Shown: positions 43,300 to 54,017 of the stretch, piece after piece
Position numbering within the stretch: the stretch's first letter is position 1
How the letters are laid out: each line of letters opens with the position of its first letter
Source of the DNA: Alphaproteobacteria bacterium
GTDB lineage: Bacteria > Bacteroidota > Bacteroidia > Bacteroidales > FEN-979
DNA length: 64,000 nt
Assembly: GCA_009928665.1 (NCBI GenBank)
Contig: SACF01000015.1
Coordinates: forward strand, 1-64,000
Reading direction: 5' to 3'
The notes under the pieces: generated by a model
Databases searched by the model: none
The model's input: the letters and a program-made list of their open reading frames with translations, nothing else
What the model was told of the DNA's origin: nothing
Made by a program: the position numbers and the translations under genes

Positions 43300-46200
43300 T
43301 TACTCTCCGATTAACCTGTTAATTTCAATTACCGTTTGATTATAGGCCCCCAGCTCTGTAATGTAATCGTACTGTATAGAAAATGCTTCGCCCAGGGAGA
43401 TCACATAATCAAAATAATCGATCTCGCCGGCGTGGTAACTTTTTTCAGCGCTCTCGATCATGCCTTCCGACTGGTTCAGTGCAGCCTGTTCGTAATAGTC
43501 AAGATTTGACCGGTGCTGATCCAGACTTTTACTCAAACGGTCCAGTTCCAAGGCCAGTTGCCGCTTACCGATTTCGCGTTCATTCAGGGCGATTTCCCGG
43601 TTGATTTTGGCCGACTGGATCTTTCCGGCCGGGACCCAGAACCATACCGGGATCGAAAGACCATACTGGAATCCTGTATAGTCGCCCATCTGATCGATCG
43701 ACTGGGTGAACCATCCGATGTTGAAAGCGGGAGCAGCACTCCACGACTCTTTACGCAGGTTCGCTTTCTGATAATCCACCTGCAAGTCGAGATAATGCAG
43801 GTATATGCTGTTTTCAGAATTCAGACCCGGCTTCATCACGGTGGTCAACCGTTCCGGTTTCGTTGCCGGCGGAACCAGGGGATCCTCCAGGCAAAGAAGA
43901 TGTTTGAGTTCCGCTTCCGCAATGAGGAAGTCGGATTGCAACGATTTAAGTTGGTTTTTCACCCTCAGGGCACGCGATTCAGCCATTAGCCAGGTCAGCC
44001 GGTTAATGCTCCCCGACTCATACTGTTTCTTTGAGGCGCTGATGAAGTCGGCAAAGACACTGTCCTGTTTTTTAAGAATCCTCAGTTGTGCCGCCAGGTT
44101 ATTCCATCCGGAGAATTTCAGTCGCACCTCGGCAATGAATTCCCGCGTTTTCAGCGCAGCCAGATCGCCGGTAAGCCGGGTTTTCCGCTTCTGTACGGCT
44201 GCCTGTTCCACGTAAACCATGGGGAAGGCTATTCCCTGTGAAATGGTGATCTTGTAATCATGCAGATCGGAGTTGATCTCCCCGTCTTCGACCAGGATGA
44301 CCGGCGACTGAATGTCGACGGCCGATTGGATCAGTTTCTTTTGAGCCTGAACCTCGAGGTTGAAATTTTTCACCCTGGGATTGTTTTTCAGGGCTGATTC
44401 AACCGCCTGTTCCATGGTCAGTTCACGGGGTGTTACCTGTGCCTCAACGGCCAGGGGTAATGCCACGATCATCAGCAGTATTGCAGGGGCTGCAGGCAGG
44501 GCTTTAGCCCTTTTCAGCCTGCTGACAAATCCCTTCACGCCAGCGTTAAAGATGAGGTACAGAACGGGTAACACCACCAGGGTCAGAAAAGAAGAGGTAA
44601 GAATTCCACCAATCACTACGCTTGCCAAGGGTTTCTGCACTTCAGCCCCTGCCGCCGTGGATAGGGCCATCGGAACAAAACCCATTGCGGCGACCAGCGA
44701 AGTCATGATCACCGGACGCAACCGGTCGGAGGTGCCCTGCCGGATCCTTTCAAGGATATCGGTTACACCTTCCTTTTCAAGCTGGTTATAATGCGAAATC
44801 AGAACGATGCCATTCAACACGGCAATCCCGAAAAGTGCGATGAATCCAACCCCTGCCGAGATGCTGAAGGGCATACCGCGGATCAGCAGCATCCAAATCC
44901 CGCCGACGGCCGCCAGCGGTATAGCGGTAAAGATCATGACCGATTGCCGGAAGGATCCAAAAGCAAAGAAAAGCATCACGAAGATCGCGGCAAGCGCAAC
45001 AGGAACTGCAATAGCGGAGGTTTGTTTGGCCGATTTCAGGTTTTCAAACTGTCCTCCGTAGGTGATATAGTAACCCGACGGTAAAATGAGCTCCTTTTTC
45101 AGGATCCGGTCCGCTTCCCCGATGAAGGACTCCACATCACGGTTCCTGACGTTAATCCCGATCGTGACCCGGCGCTGGGTCTGCTCCCGTGAAATCTGCA
45201 TCGGCCCATTGATCATCCGGATGTCGGCAACCTGGCTCAACAGAATCAGATCCTCATTGGGCCTGTTGATCCGGAGGTTTGTCAGGGCATCGGGATTCCT
45301 CCGGAATTCCTCATCCAACCTGACGACCAGATCGAACCGTTTCTCACCTTCAAAGACCAGACCGGTTGATTCACCGGCAAATGCCGTTTTTACAATCCGG
45401 TTTACCTCGTTGATGTTCAACCCGTACTGCGCAATCCGGTCACGGTTATAGGTGACCACGAGCTGGGGCAACCCCACGATCTGTTCTACACGTACATCGC
45501 CCGATCCCTGAATTTTCCGGATCAGGTTGGCGCCCTGGTTGGCCAGGGTGAACAACTGGTCCAGATCTTCCCCGAATATTTTTATAGCCACATCTGCCTT
45601 GACCCCGGTCATCAGTTCATTGAAACGAAGCTGGATAGGCTGCGAAAAATCAAACGAGACACCCGGCAGAACATCGAGGGCCGCTTTCATCTTTTCCACC
45701 ATCTCTTCACGGTTTTTTGCCGACTTCCACGAGCTTTTGGGTTTCATGGTGATCATGATGTCGGCATCCTCGATGGCCATAGGATCGGTAGGGATTTCTG
45801 CAGACCCGATCTTGGAGACGACATGTATGACTTCCGGAAAGTTGCCGGTCAGGATCTCTTCTACCCGCGTAGTGGTAGCAATGCTCTGCGACAGAGATGT
45901 TCCGGGGGTCAACGTCATCTGGCAGGCGAGGTCTCCTTCCTCAAGCGTCGGCAGGAACTCTCCGCCCATGCGCGTAAAAATCCACAGGCTTACCACCACA
46001 ATGACCAGTGTGGAACCAATGACCGCAACCGGGATTTTAAGGGCTACATTCAAAGCTTTATCGTGCTGACGGTGCATGAAATCCATGATCCGGTCGGAGA
46101 TGTTCCCCTTCATGATAACCTTTTTCTTCAGGAATACCGACGCGATCATCGGAACGTATGTGAACGACAGCAAAAGGGCGCCCAATAAAGCAAAACTCAC

Positions 46201-47637
46201 GGTCTGAGCCATGGGTTTGAACATCTTCCCTTCGGTTCCGGAAAAAGCAAATATGGGAATGTAGACAATCAGGATGATAAAAACCCCGAATATGGCGGAT
46301 CGCCCAACCCGGGTCGCCGATTGGAACACGGTTGCATCCATTTCATGTTGGGTCAGGGTACGGTTGTTAAAATGTCGCTGAAGATGATGGATCATCCCCT
46401 CCACCACAATGACCGACCCGTCGACAATGAGCCCGAAGTCGATGGCCCCGAGACTCATAAGGTTGGCCGAAACGCCGAAAACATTCATCATCGAAATGGC
46501 AAACAGCATCGACAAAGGAATTACGGAAGCTACAATCAGCCCCGATCTGAAATTGCCCAACAGCAGAACCAGCACGAAGATCACGATGAGACCGCCTTCG
46601 ACCAGATTTTTTGTGACCGTCTGAATGGTCTTTTTGATGAGTACCGACCGGTCGAGATAGGGTTTGATCTCCAGGCCGGGCGGCAATAGGGTCTGGATGC
46701 GGGCCATCCGTTCTTTGACCCGCCCGATGACTTTCGAGCTGTTGTCGCCCTTGAGCATCAGGGTGATCCCGCCGACTGCCTCCCCTTTCCCGTCTTTGGT
46801 CATGGCCCCGAACCTGGGCGGCGCTCCGGTCTTGACAGTGGCGATATCACCCACCAGCAACGGGATGCCGTTGATCTGCTTCACAACGATCTTTTCAATG
46901 TCCTCCCGGTTCTTTACGATCCCCTGGGTCCGGATATAGTAAGCATTCTGCTTTTTTTCGATATAGCTTCCGCCCGAGTTCTGATTGTTCTTCTCCAGCG
47001 CCTCAAAAATCTCGGTGATCGTCAGGTTCATACCGACCAGCTTCTGGGGGTTGATCGCCACTTCGTACTGCTTCAGCAATCCTCCGAAAGAACTGATATC
47101 GACGATACCGGGGATTCCCGACAGATGCCTTTTGACGATCCAGTCCTGGATGGTCCGTAGATCATACAGCGAGTAGATTTGCTCAAAACCCGGCCGGGGT
47201 TGTAAAACATACTGGTAGATCTCTCCGAGACCGGTAGTTACAGGCATCATCTCGGGAGTGCCATAATTTTCGGGTATCCGGCTTTCCGCTACCTTGATCT
47301 GTTCCGAAACCCGCTGCCGCGCCTTGAGAATATCGACTTTGTCTTTAAAAACAATCGTCACAACCGACAATCCGAAGCGGGAAATCGAACGAATTTCAGT
47401 TACATCCTGAATGTTTGCCATGGTCGTCTCAACCGGGAAGGTGATGAACTGCTCCACCTCCTGGGGCGCCAGCGAAGGAGAGACCGTAATGACCTGAACC
47501 TGGTTGTTGGTGATGTCGGGTACGGCATCAACCGGCAACTGGATGAAATTATAGATTCCCCAGATGATCAGCGCCAGGGTCAGCATTCCGATCACGAGTT
47601 TATTCCGGATGGAAAAATCGATGGTCTTGTTCAGCAT
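43300..47637 (-). CDS. CzcA/CusA-type RND pump fused to TolC-like outer-membrane factor
   Basis: 1445 residues from ATG 47637 (the upstream start at 47694 adds 19 residues). Residues 1-1050 form a heavy-metal RND transporter with twelve membrane helices; the proton-relay helix reads SLGAIDFGLIVDGSVIVVEG near residue 400, the DFGxxxDG form of metal exporters. Residues about 1066-1445 begin with a signal-like hydrophobic segment and continue as a TolC/CusC-type outer-membrane factor (LTMEQAVESALKNNPRVKNF). The adaptor is the next gene, so the pair could form a complete tripartite pump. Substrate metal is not shown. How a TolC part reaches the outer membrane as a fusion is unclear; cleavage after the linker is possible. 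Confidence 0.9.
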   Translation of the reverse strand: MLNKTIDFSIRNKLVIGMLTLALIIWGIYNFIQLPVDAVPDITNNQVQVITVSPSLAPQEVEQFITFPVETTMANIQDVTEIRSISRFGLSVVTIVFKDKVDILKARQRVSEQIKVAESRIPENYGTPEMMPVTTGLGEIYQYVLQPRPGFEQIYSLYDLRTIQDWIVKRHLSGIPGIVDISSFGGLLKQYEVAINPQKLVGMNLTITEIFEALEKNNQNSGGSYIEKKQNAYYIRTQGIVKNREDIEKIVVKQINGIPLLVGDIATVKTGAPPRFGAMTKDGKGEAVGGITLMLKGDNSSKVIGRVKERMARIQTLLPPGLEIKPYLDRSVLIKKTIQTVTKNLVEGGLIVIFVLVLLLGNFRSGLIVASVIPLSMLFAISMMNVFGVSANLMSLGAIDFGLIVDGSVIVVEGMIHHLQRHFNNRTLTQHEMDATVFQSATRVGRSAIFGVFIILIVYIPIFAFSGTEGKMFKPMAQTVSFALLGALLLSFTYVPMIASVFLKKKVIMKGNISDRIMDFMHRQHDKALNVALKIPVAVIGSTLVIVVVSLWIFTRMGGEFLPTLEEGDLACQMTLTPGTSLSQSIATTTRVEEILTGNFPEVIHVVSKIGSAEIPTDPMAIEDADIMITMKPKSSWKSAKNREEMVEKMKAALDVLPGVSFDFSQPIQLRFNELMTGVKADVAIKIFGEDLDQLFTLANQGANLIRKIQGSGDVRVEQIVGLPQLVVTYNRDRIAQYGLNINEVNRIVKTAFAGESTGLVFEGEKRFDLVVRLDEEFRRNPDALTNLRINRPNEDLILLSQVADIRMINGPMQISREQTQRRVTIGINVRNRDVESFIGEADRILKKELILPSGYYITYGGQFENLKSAKQTSAIAVPVALAAIFVMLFFAFGSFRQSVMIFTAIPLAAVGGIWMLLIRGMPFSISAGVGFIALFGIAVLNGIVLISHYNQLEKEGVTDILERIRQGTSDRLRPVIMTSLVAAMGFVPMALSTAAGAEVQKPLASVVIGGILTSSFLTLVVLPVLYLIFNAGVKGFVSRLKRAKALPAAPAILLMIVALPLAVEAQVTPRELTMEQAVESALKNNPRVKNFNLEVQAQKKLIQSAVDIQSPVILVEDGEINSDLHDYKITISQGIAFPMVYVEQAAVQKRKTRLTGDLAALKTREFIAEVRLKFSGWNNLAAQLRILKKQDSVFADFISASKKQYESGSINRLTWLMAESRALRVKNQLKSLQSDFLIAEAELKHLLCLEDPLVPPATKPERLTTVMKPGLNSENSIYLHYLDLQVDYQKANLRKESWSAAPAFNIGWFTQSIDQMGDYTGFQYGLSIPVWFWVPAGKIQSAKINREIALNEREIGKRQLALELDRLSKSLDQHRSNLDYYEQAALNQSEGMIESAEKSYHAGEIDYFDYVISLGEAFSIQYDYITELGAYNQTVIEINRLIGE

Positions 47638-47785
47638 GGTGTCGGCTTTGTGATAATCTGAAACAACAAAAATCAAAAACCATTTAATCCGCAATCGTTC
47701 CCTATGGCCGGCTTCGTCCCGGCAACGCGTTCCGTGTCATTATCCATGAAAAACTTCCCCGCCGGAACAATGGTCGGCGGGAGGT

Positions 47786-50647
47786 TCAGGGAGTAACAAC
47801 CATCAGCTTGCAGTACCTTGTACCCGAAGAGGTCTTTAATACGCATATGTACAAACCGTCGGGAACCCTTACCCCCGTATCGTTCCTGCAATCCCAGTGA
47901 AACCGGTTATAACCCTGGTGGGCAGTGCCCGTAAACAATCCTGAAATCTGATTTCCCAGCATATCATAGACCGCCAAACTGACCGCATCCTTTCTTTCCA
48001 GGTAGAATCCGAATTGAAACCGTTCTGACGAAGGATTGGGAAAAGCAGCCAGCCGGAGTTCTCCCGGATCAGGCTGCGTACCGGGTTCATCCACCGCGGT
48101 GAATATTGGTTTCGGGAGCTTTTTGGTGGTATATAAATGGTATTCGCCGGCTGATAAGTCAATCCCATCCGTAAGGTTGGCAACATTCAGAGAATCGCCT
48201 GAGAAATAGTCATACCAGATTCCGGTTTTAGTGAATCCGGGGACGATGGTCCCGCCTGCGACATCGAAATTCCCGATGATGGCAACATCCATATCCTGAC
48301 TCCGGAGTGTGATTCCTTTCAAGGCGCCGCGCACATTCAGGGTGAAATCGGCGGTTTCGAAAACGGGCTGATTCTTTTTCAGATCGGCCAGCGCTGCAAC
48401 GGTGTTGAACAGATACTTTCTGCGCCACTGTTGCAGGTAATCCCACCGGATTGGTTTCGGATCAAGCCGCGAAGCACTGGTACCCGAAGGATAATTAATG
48501 CTGTAATCATATCCGAGCTCTTCAAATTGCCAGAACATCTTCGGCCCGGGGATCGTCAGGAAAAAAGCAGCCGCCATCCCCGACCGGAGCAGGGCAACCG
48601 ATGTGTCGCGGCAACTGTAGGGCGGACTGGAAATATTACCCGAAGAGATGTTCCGGAACATCTGCCGCTCCTCATCGTGACTCTCCATGTACCCGATCAC
48701 ATGGGGATCGGCCCAGCCCCTGTTGACATACGAAATCCAGGAAAAATCGGACGACGTTCCCGAGTTCCAGCCCATTGTGCCCTGACTGTATGCATTGTTC
48801 AGATTCCCCCAAAGCATCATTCCGTCATCCGAAAGTTCTTTCTCCTCGTTGTTGTCGGCGAAATGTTCGAGAATAAAGTAGATCTCCGGGTTGATTTGCG
48901 TAACTGAATTGCGGTAGTCGTTGAGTAGCGTTATCCTTGCCGTGTCCCTGCGCCCCCACAACGCGACATTGTCGGGATAGGAATTCACTTGTGTGAAACC
49001 TTTGGAGAGATCGAACCTGAACCCGTCGATATGATATTCCGATGCCCAGTAACCAATAACCCTTTTGCAAAACTCCCGCGTGTAAACACTTTGATGGTTG
49101 AAGTCGAGCCCGACATTATAAGGATGCTTGGGAATCTGGTTAAACCATGGACTGTTAGCGGCAGGCCGGTTGGCTTCGTTATCCCAGTATAACCGCACCA
49201 ATGGTGATTTTCCGAACTGATGGTTCAATACAATGTCGAGAATCACCGCGATTCCCTGGTCATGTGCCGCCTCAATAAATTGTTTCAACCCCTCCCGGGT
49301 CCCGTAGTACTTGTCGGGAGCAAACATGAAATCGGGATTGTATCCCCAGCTTATATTGCCTTCAAATTCCATGACGGGCATCAGTTCGATGGCGTTGATC
49401 CCGAGACGCTTCAGGTATTGCAGCGTGTCGATCAGTGAAGGATAATCATGCTGAACCGTGAAATCGCGGATCAACAATTCATAAATAATGAGGTCGGTCG
49501 CGGCGGGTGGCGTGAAAGCGGTACCGCTCCAGGGATAAGGAGTCTGGGAAGTCTGTAAATAGGAACAAATATCCGTTGTTTTGCCTTCAGGGTATGGAAG
49601 CAGTCCGGGATAGGTTGCAGGATCGATGTACTTGTCGTCGGGGTCGCACACTTTGTCGCAGTATGGATCGGCGATGCGGAGGCTGCCATCGACCAGGTAC
49701 TGGAACAGGTACTCCGTACGGGGGATCAGGTTCCCGATACGGATCCAGTACCGGTTGTTATCGGATGTCTGCATCATGTAATGCGCCGAATCGCAATGCC
49801 AGTCATTGAAACTTCCGATCACGAACACATTTTTCTTGCCGGGTGCAAAGAGTGACAGAATAACGGTGGTCGAATCCATGTAATTGATCCCGTCGACCAC
49901 TCCCTGCGGCAACTCAGCCGTTACCGGCGGGGTGACCACAGTATAGCTGAAGGAGTCGGCGCGGGCAGCCGTGTCGTTTACCGCGACGATCTTAACCCAG
50001 TTTGTAACCCAGTAATGACCGAATGGGTCGGCCAGGATCGTATCGGTAATGGTGGTTCCGGCTATAGCCTTTACCAGGACGTTATTCACATAAATCTTCA
50101 GACTGTCGGCCAGCGGGCTGGTCGCTTTCACCGCAATGGTATCGTTAAGGTCGGGGAAAAGGGCTTTATTGTCAGGAAGGATGATGTTTACGCTGGTGGC
50201 GGCAGGATAGACGTCGGAATAGATGTCGGCGCCATTGGCTTCCCGGCCGACCTTCGATCCGTCGCTGTTTCTGAATACAAAAGCAAGCTTTTCAATCTTT
50301 TCCCCCGCGGGAACACCATACCAGGCCCGGATCGATGGCGTCATTCTGATCTGGTACTTATCATTGCCCAAGGGGGTCATCAGCGCTTTGGGAATGTTCT
50401 GATTCCACTCGGCGATCACATATTTCCAGTCGGTCGGCGAGGTGCTTTGATCGGTGATGACGCCGGTGTGCGCATAAATGGAACCCGAAAAATTGATCAA
50501 TGCCGCATTCCCGAGCGAAGCATCATAAACAACTGTACATGAGTCTATATCGGTCGGATAAACCGGGATGGTCACAACCGTTTGTGACCGGAGCAGAAAG
50601 GGGATCACGATCAGAGCCATGATCATGCCAGGCGTTGTTTTATACAT
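47786..50647 (-). CDS. Secreted GH13 alpha-amylase with T9SS tail
   Basis: A 953-residue enzyme from ATG 50647, with a signal peptide ending near LLRSQ. Two N-terminal beta domains precede a CBM48-like module (VFVIGSFNDWH). The GH13 barrel shows VILDIVLNH, nucleophile Asp546 (GFRFDLSKGF), acid/base Glu594 (ILEHF) and Asp658 (ESHDEER). The last 85 residues (FPNPSSERFQF to LMVVTP) form a type A T9SS sorting domain, so it is exported to the cell surface or medium. It starts alpha-glucan breakdown for the SusCDE system, which diverges from it. The downstream RND gene is separate. Confidence 0.92.
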   Translation of the reverse strand: MYKTTPGMIMALIVIPFLLRSQTVVTIPVYPTDIDSCTVVYDASLGNAALINFSGSIYAHTGVITDQSTSPTDWKYVIAEWNQNIPKALMTPLGNDKYQIRMTPSIRAWYGVPAGEKIEKLAFVFRNSDGSKVGREANGADIYSDVYPAATSVNIILPDNKALFPDLNDTIAVKATSPLADSLKIYVNNVLVKAIAGTTITDTILADPFGHYWVTNWVKIVAVNDTAARADSFSYTVVTPPVTAELPQGVVDGINYMDSTTVILSLFAPGKKNVFVIGSFNDWHCDSAHYMMQTSDNNRYWIRIGNLIPRTEYLFQYLVDGSLRIADPYCDKVCDPDDKYIDPATYPGLLPYPEGKTTDICSYLQTSQTPYPWSGTAFTPPAATDLIIYELLIRDFTVQHDYPSLIDTLQYLKRLGINAIELMPVMEFEGNISWGYNPDFMFAPDKYYGTREGLKQFIEAAHDQGIAVILDIVLNHQFGKSPLVRLYWDNEANRPAANSPWFNQIPKHPYNVGLDFNHQSVYTREFCKRVIGYWASEYHIDGFRFDLSKGFTQVNSYPDNVALWGRRDTARITLLNDYRNSVTQINPEIYFILEHFADNNEEKELSDDGMMLWGNLNNAYSQGTMGWNSGTSSDFSWISYVNRGWADPHVIGYMESHDEERQMFRNISSGNISSPPYSCRDTSVALLRSGMAAAFFLTIPGPKMFWQFEELGYDYSINYPSGTSASRLDPKPIRWDYLQQWRRKYLFNTVAALADLKKNQPVFETADFTLNVRGALKGITLRSQDMDVAIIGNFDVAGGTIVPGFTKTGIWYDYFSGDSLNVANLTDGIDLSAGEYHLYTTKKLPKPIFTAVDEPGTQPDPGELRLAAFPNPSSERFQFGFYLERKDAVSLAVYDMLGNQISGLFTGTAHQGYNRFHWDCRNDTGVRVPDGLYICVLKTSSGTRYCKLMVVTP

Positions 50648-50671
50648 GGTAAGAGCTATTTTGAATTCATG

Positions 50672-50702
50672 CAAATGTAATTAAAACAAGATTTTTGTCA
50701 AA
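50672..50702 (-). promoter_or_regulatory. Promoter of the amylase gene
   Basis: On the minus strand TTTG (50702-50699), 19 bases, TACATTTG (50679-50672). Both boxes match the Bacteroidota consensus, 25 bases before the chosen amylase ATG. Confidence 0.72.
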
Positions 50703-50711
50703 TCATTCTCC

Positions 50712-50764
50712 AAACAAATGAATTTAAAAAATAGGGGCAGGAATTTTATTAAATTCATTTGTTT
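50712..50764. promoter_or_regulatory. Perfect 16-bp inverted repeat between divergent amylase and susC promoters
   Basis: AAACAAATGAATTTAA (50712-50727) and TTAAATTCATTTGTTT (50749-50764) are perfect inverted copies with a 21-base spacer. The right arm contains the susC -33 TTTG; the left arm lies just upstream of the amylase -33 box. A dimeric maltose/starch-type regulator could bind both halves and control both transcripts. No regulator gene is in the window. Confidence 0.65.
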
Positions 50765-50787
50765 TTAGATTATTACCGGTAAATTTG
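50758..50787 (+). promoter_or_regulatory. Probable susC-operon promoter
   Basis: TTTG (50758-50761), 18 bases, TAAATTTG (50780-50787). It would give a leader of about 200 bases before susC. A second TATTTTTG at 50896-50903 lacks a -33 box. Nothing else is seen in the leader. Confidence 0.45.
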
Positions 50788-50993
50788 TGTTGAAGTTCTA
50801 CAAATGAAGATGCTTCTGCCGATACCGGAAAAATAAATGTGGCATGTGAATACTTAAATTTTCATAAAAAATGATCACCAATTAAAAAATTAAGTTATTT
50901 TTGACCTGTTTTAACCGTTTTTTTCCTAAAATGCATGATCTTTACTGGATTATTCTGTAATAAACAATATGTTTAACCCTTAATTTTATCTTT

Positions 50994-53900
50994 ATGAAGA
51001 AACGTTTACAATGGTTGCGTTATCTGTTTCTTCTCCTCGCATTTGCATCCGCCACGGTTGTAAGTGCGCAGGAGGTTACAGTGACCGGTAAAGTCACAGA
51101 TGCCGCCGATGGCAGCTCACTGCCAGGCGTTACAGTCGTAATAAAAAATACGACGTTGGGAACTGTGACTGATATTGACGGGAAATATTCTGTGAAGGTA
51201 AATCCCGGAGCTATCCTGGTATTCTCCTATGTGGGATATCAGACTCAGGAAGTTACCTTTGCTGGACAAAAGACGATCAACATTGAACTTTCAGGAAGCG
51301 TCAGCAGTCTGAGTGAGCTCGTGGTGATCGGTTACGGTACGGTTAAAAAACAGGATGCCACTGGTTCAGTTGTCGCCATCGACGACAAGGATTATAACAA
51401 GGGGGCCATCTCTTCACCACAGCAGTTGATCATCGGAAAGATCCCGGGAGTTCAGGTTACGACTCTTGGCGGAGCTCCCGGTGGTGACGCCCAGATCCGG
51501 ATTCGTGGAGGATCTTCGCTGAATGCCTCCAACGATCCTCTGATCGTGATCGACGGGATTCCCATCGACAATGCAGCCACCTCCGGCGCCCGTGGATCCC
51601 TCAGCATGATCAACCCGGATGACATTGCCACCACAACAGTTTTGAAGGATGCCTCGGCAACCGCAATCTATGGTTCACGCGCCTCCAACGGGGTTATCCT
51701 CATCACCACCAAAAAAGGAGCTGCCGGTAAAAAATTCGGGGTTGATTACTCCGGCAACGTTTCCATTGCCACGGTTCCCAAAACCATCAGCGTTCTCACG
51801 GGTGACGAATTCACTGCCCTGGTCAAGGAACGTTATCCAAACCGCCCGGATGTTACCGGACTGCTGGGAACTTCCAATACCGACTGGCAGAAAGAGATCT
51901 ACCGCACCGGCATCTCAACCGACCACAACATCGCTTTGAACGGTACCGTCAGCACCATGCCTTACCGCCTTTCACTGGGTTATCTTTACCAGGATGGTAT
52001 CCTGAAGACCGATAACATGAAAAGGACTTCGGTAGGTCTGAACCTGAATCCGACCTTCTTTAAAAATTACCTTAAACTCAATGTGAATGCCAAGTACATC
52101 TTTGAGAAGAACCACTTTGCCGACAATGCCGCCATCGGGGCAGCAATAGCCTTTGACCCCACCCAGCCGGTAAATGAATTCCGGAATTTAGGCCAGCATT
52201 ATTATGGCGGTTACTGGGCATGGTTGCAATCGGCCGACACCCTTCCGGTCAACCAGGCTACCACCAACCCGGCGGCATACCTCAACCTGAAAGAGGATGA
52301 TTCAAAGGTGAACCGGTTCCTGGGAAATGCACAGATCGATTATAAACTTCATTTCTTCCCCGATCTGCGCGCCGTGTTGAACCTCGGTATTGACTATGTT
52401 AAAGGCAAAGGAACCGTTTATATACCTGAATATGCCACCTGGACTTTTACCGACAAAGGACAGGATAACACCTACTACCAGATCAAGAATAACAAGGTTC
52501 TCGACTTTTATCTGAATTATGTAAAAGATGTGAAGAGCATCTACAGCAAATTCGATGTTATGGCCGGTTACTCCTGGCAGCATTTCTATTACGAAGCAAA
52601 CGATTACAAATCGAATGTTCCGCACGACACGGCCCGCACCACCGACATCACCAAGAAGAAAGAGTATTATCTGGTGTCGTTCTACGGTCGTTTCAACTAT
52701 ACGCTCCTCGACCGCTACCTGCTCACCTTCACACTGCGTGACGATGGTTCTTCGAAATTCTCCAAGAACACCCGGTGGGGTCTCTTCCCGTCGGCCGCTC
52801 TTGCCTGGAAAATCAATGAAGAAGCTTTCCTCCGCGACTCCAAGGTGCTCAGCCAGTTGAAACTCCGCCTGGGCTGGGGAAAAACCGGACAACAGGATAT
52901 CACCGACAACTGGTACCCCTACCAGTCGGTCTATACCGCCAGCGACCAGTATGCCCAGTACCAGTTCGGGAACGTTTGGTACACCACCTGGCGCGCCAAC
53001 TCCTACGACCCCGATATCAAATGGGAAACCACCACTACCTGGAACGTTGGATTGGACTTCGGTTTCCTGCAGGATCGCATCACGGGATCAATCGATTACT
53101 ATATCCGGAACACCTACGACCTGCTTAACTATGCACCCGTACCTGCCGGAACCAACCTTTCGAACTACGTATGGACCAACATCGGCGACATGACCAACAA
53201 AGGATGGGAATTTGCCATCGATGCCAAACCGATCGTTACCAAGGACTGGAAATGGGATATCAATGTGAACTTCACCTATAACAAAAACGAGATCACGAAA
53301 CTGTCGCTGACTGACGATCCGTCGTACCTCGGCGTTACCGCTGGCGGCATCAGTGGTGGTGTAGGCAACACCGTTCAGATGCAAAGCGTAGGTTATCCGA
53401 TGTATTCGTTCTTCGTTTATCAGCAGGTGTACGATAACGACGGGAATCCGATCGAAGGACTCTATGTCGACCGGAACAACGATGGCAAGATCGATGATCA
53501 CGACCGCTATCATTACAAGAGCGCCAATCCGGATGCTACCATTGGCTTTGCCACTACGCTGAGCTGGAAAAAGCTGAGTTTCTCGGCTGCCGGACATGCT
53601 GCTATCGGCAACTATGTTTATAACAACATCTCCTCCAACAGGGGCGTGTATTCGAACCTTTACCGTCCGGAAGGACCCTACCTGGGCAATGTCACCTCCG
53701 ATGTTAACGATACGAAATTCGTCAACAACCAATACCTGTCGGATTACTATGTACAGAACGGTTCCTTCTTCAAAATGGATTACATGTCGCTTTCGTACGA
53801 TTTCGGGAACCTGGTAAAAAACACCCTCCGCCTCGGAATTTCTTTTACCGTGAACAATGTCTTTACCATCACAAAGTACAAGGGTTTGGATCCGGAGTTG

Positions 53901-53999
53901 GCCTCTTCCGACAACAATCGTAACTACACAGTCGGTATCGACAACAACATGTACCCGCGTTCGAGGGTTTTTGTTCTGGGTGTAAATCTTTCATTGTAA
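50994..53999 (+). CDS. susC: SusC/RagA-family TonB-linked outer-membrane transporter
   Basis: A 1001-residue outer-membrane importer. After the signal peptide (to VVSAQ) comes a carboxypeptidase-D-like domain (VTGKVTDAADGSSLPGVTVVIKNT), the SusC TonB-box region ending in LSELVVIGYGTVKKQDATGSV, a plug (residues ~115-230), and a 22-strand beta barrel ending LGVNLSL. It moves oligosaccharides bound by SusD through the outer membrane using TonB energy. It heads the susC-susD-susE operon; the next gene begins 18 bases after its stop. Confidence 0.95.
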   Translation: MKKRLQWLRYLFLLLAFASATVVSAQEVTVTGKVTDAADGSSLPGVTVVIKNTTLGTVTDIDGKYSVKVNPGAILVFSYVGYQTQEVTFAGQKTINIELSGSVSSLSELVVIGYGTVKKQDATGSVVAIDDKDYNKGAISSPQQLIIGKIPGVQVTTLGGAPGGDAQIRIRGGSSLNASNDPLIVIDGIPIDNAATSGARGSLSMINPDDIATTTVLKDASATAIYGSRASNGVILITTKKGAAGKKFGVDYSGNVSIATVPKTISVLTGDEFTALVKERYPNRPDVTGLLGTSNTDWQKEIYRTGISTDHNIALNGTVSTMPYRLSLGYLYQDGILKTDNMKRTSVGLNLNPTFFKNYLKLNVNAKYIFEKNHFADNAAIGAAIAFDPTQPVNEFRNLGQHYYGGYWAWLQSADTLPVNQATTNPAAYLNLKEDDSKVNRFLGNAQIDYKLHFFPDLRAVLNLGIDYVKGKGTVYIPEYATWTFTDKGQDNTYYQIKNNKVLDFYLNYVKDVKSIYSKFDVMAGYSWQHFYYEANDYKSNVPHDTARTTDITKKKEYYLVSFYGRFNYTLLDRYLLTFTLRDDGSSKFSKNTRWGLFPSAALAWKINEEAFLRDSKVLSQLKLRLGWGKTGQQDITDNWYPYQSVYTASDQYAQYQFGNVWYTTWRANSYDPDIKWETTTTWNVGLDFGFLQDRITGSIDYYIRNTYDLLNYAPVPAGTNLSNYVWTNIGDMTNKGWEFAIDAKPIVTKDWKWDINVNFTYNKNEITKLSLTDDPSYLGVTAGGISGGVGNTVQMQSVGYPMYSFFVYQQVYDNDGNPIEGLYVDRNNDGKIDDHDRYHYKSANPDATIGFATTLSWKKLSFSAAGHAAIGNYVYNNISSNRGVYSNLYRPEGPYLGNVTSDVNDTKFVNNQYLSDYYVQNGSFFKMDYMSLSYDFGNLVKNTLRLGISFTVNNVFTITKYKGLDPELASSDNNRNYTVGIDNNMYPRSRVFVLGVNLSL

Positions 54000-54017
54000 C
54001 CATTAATTCCTAGAAAT

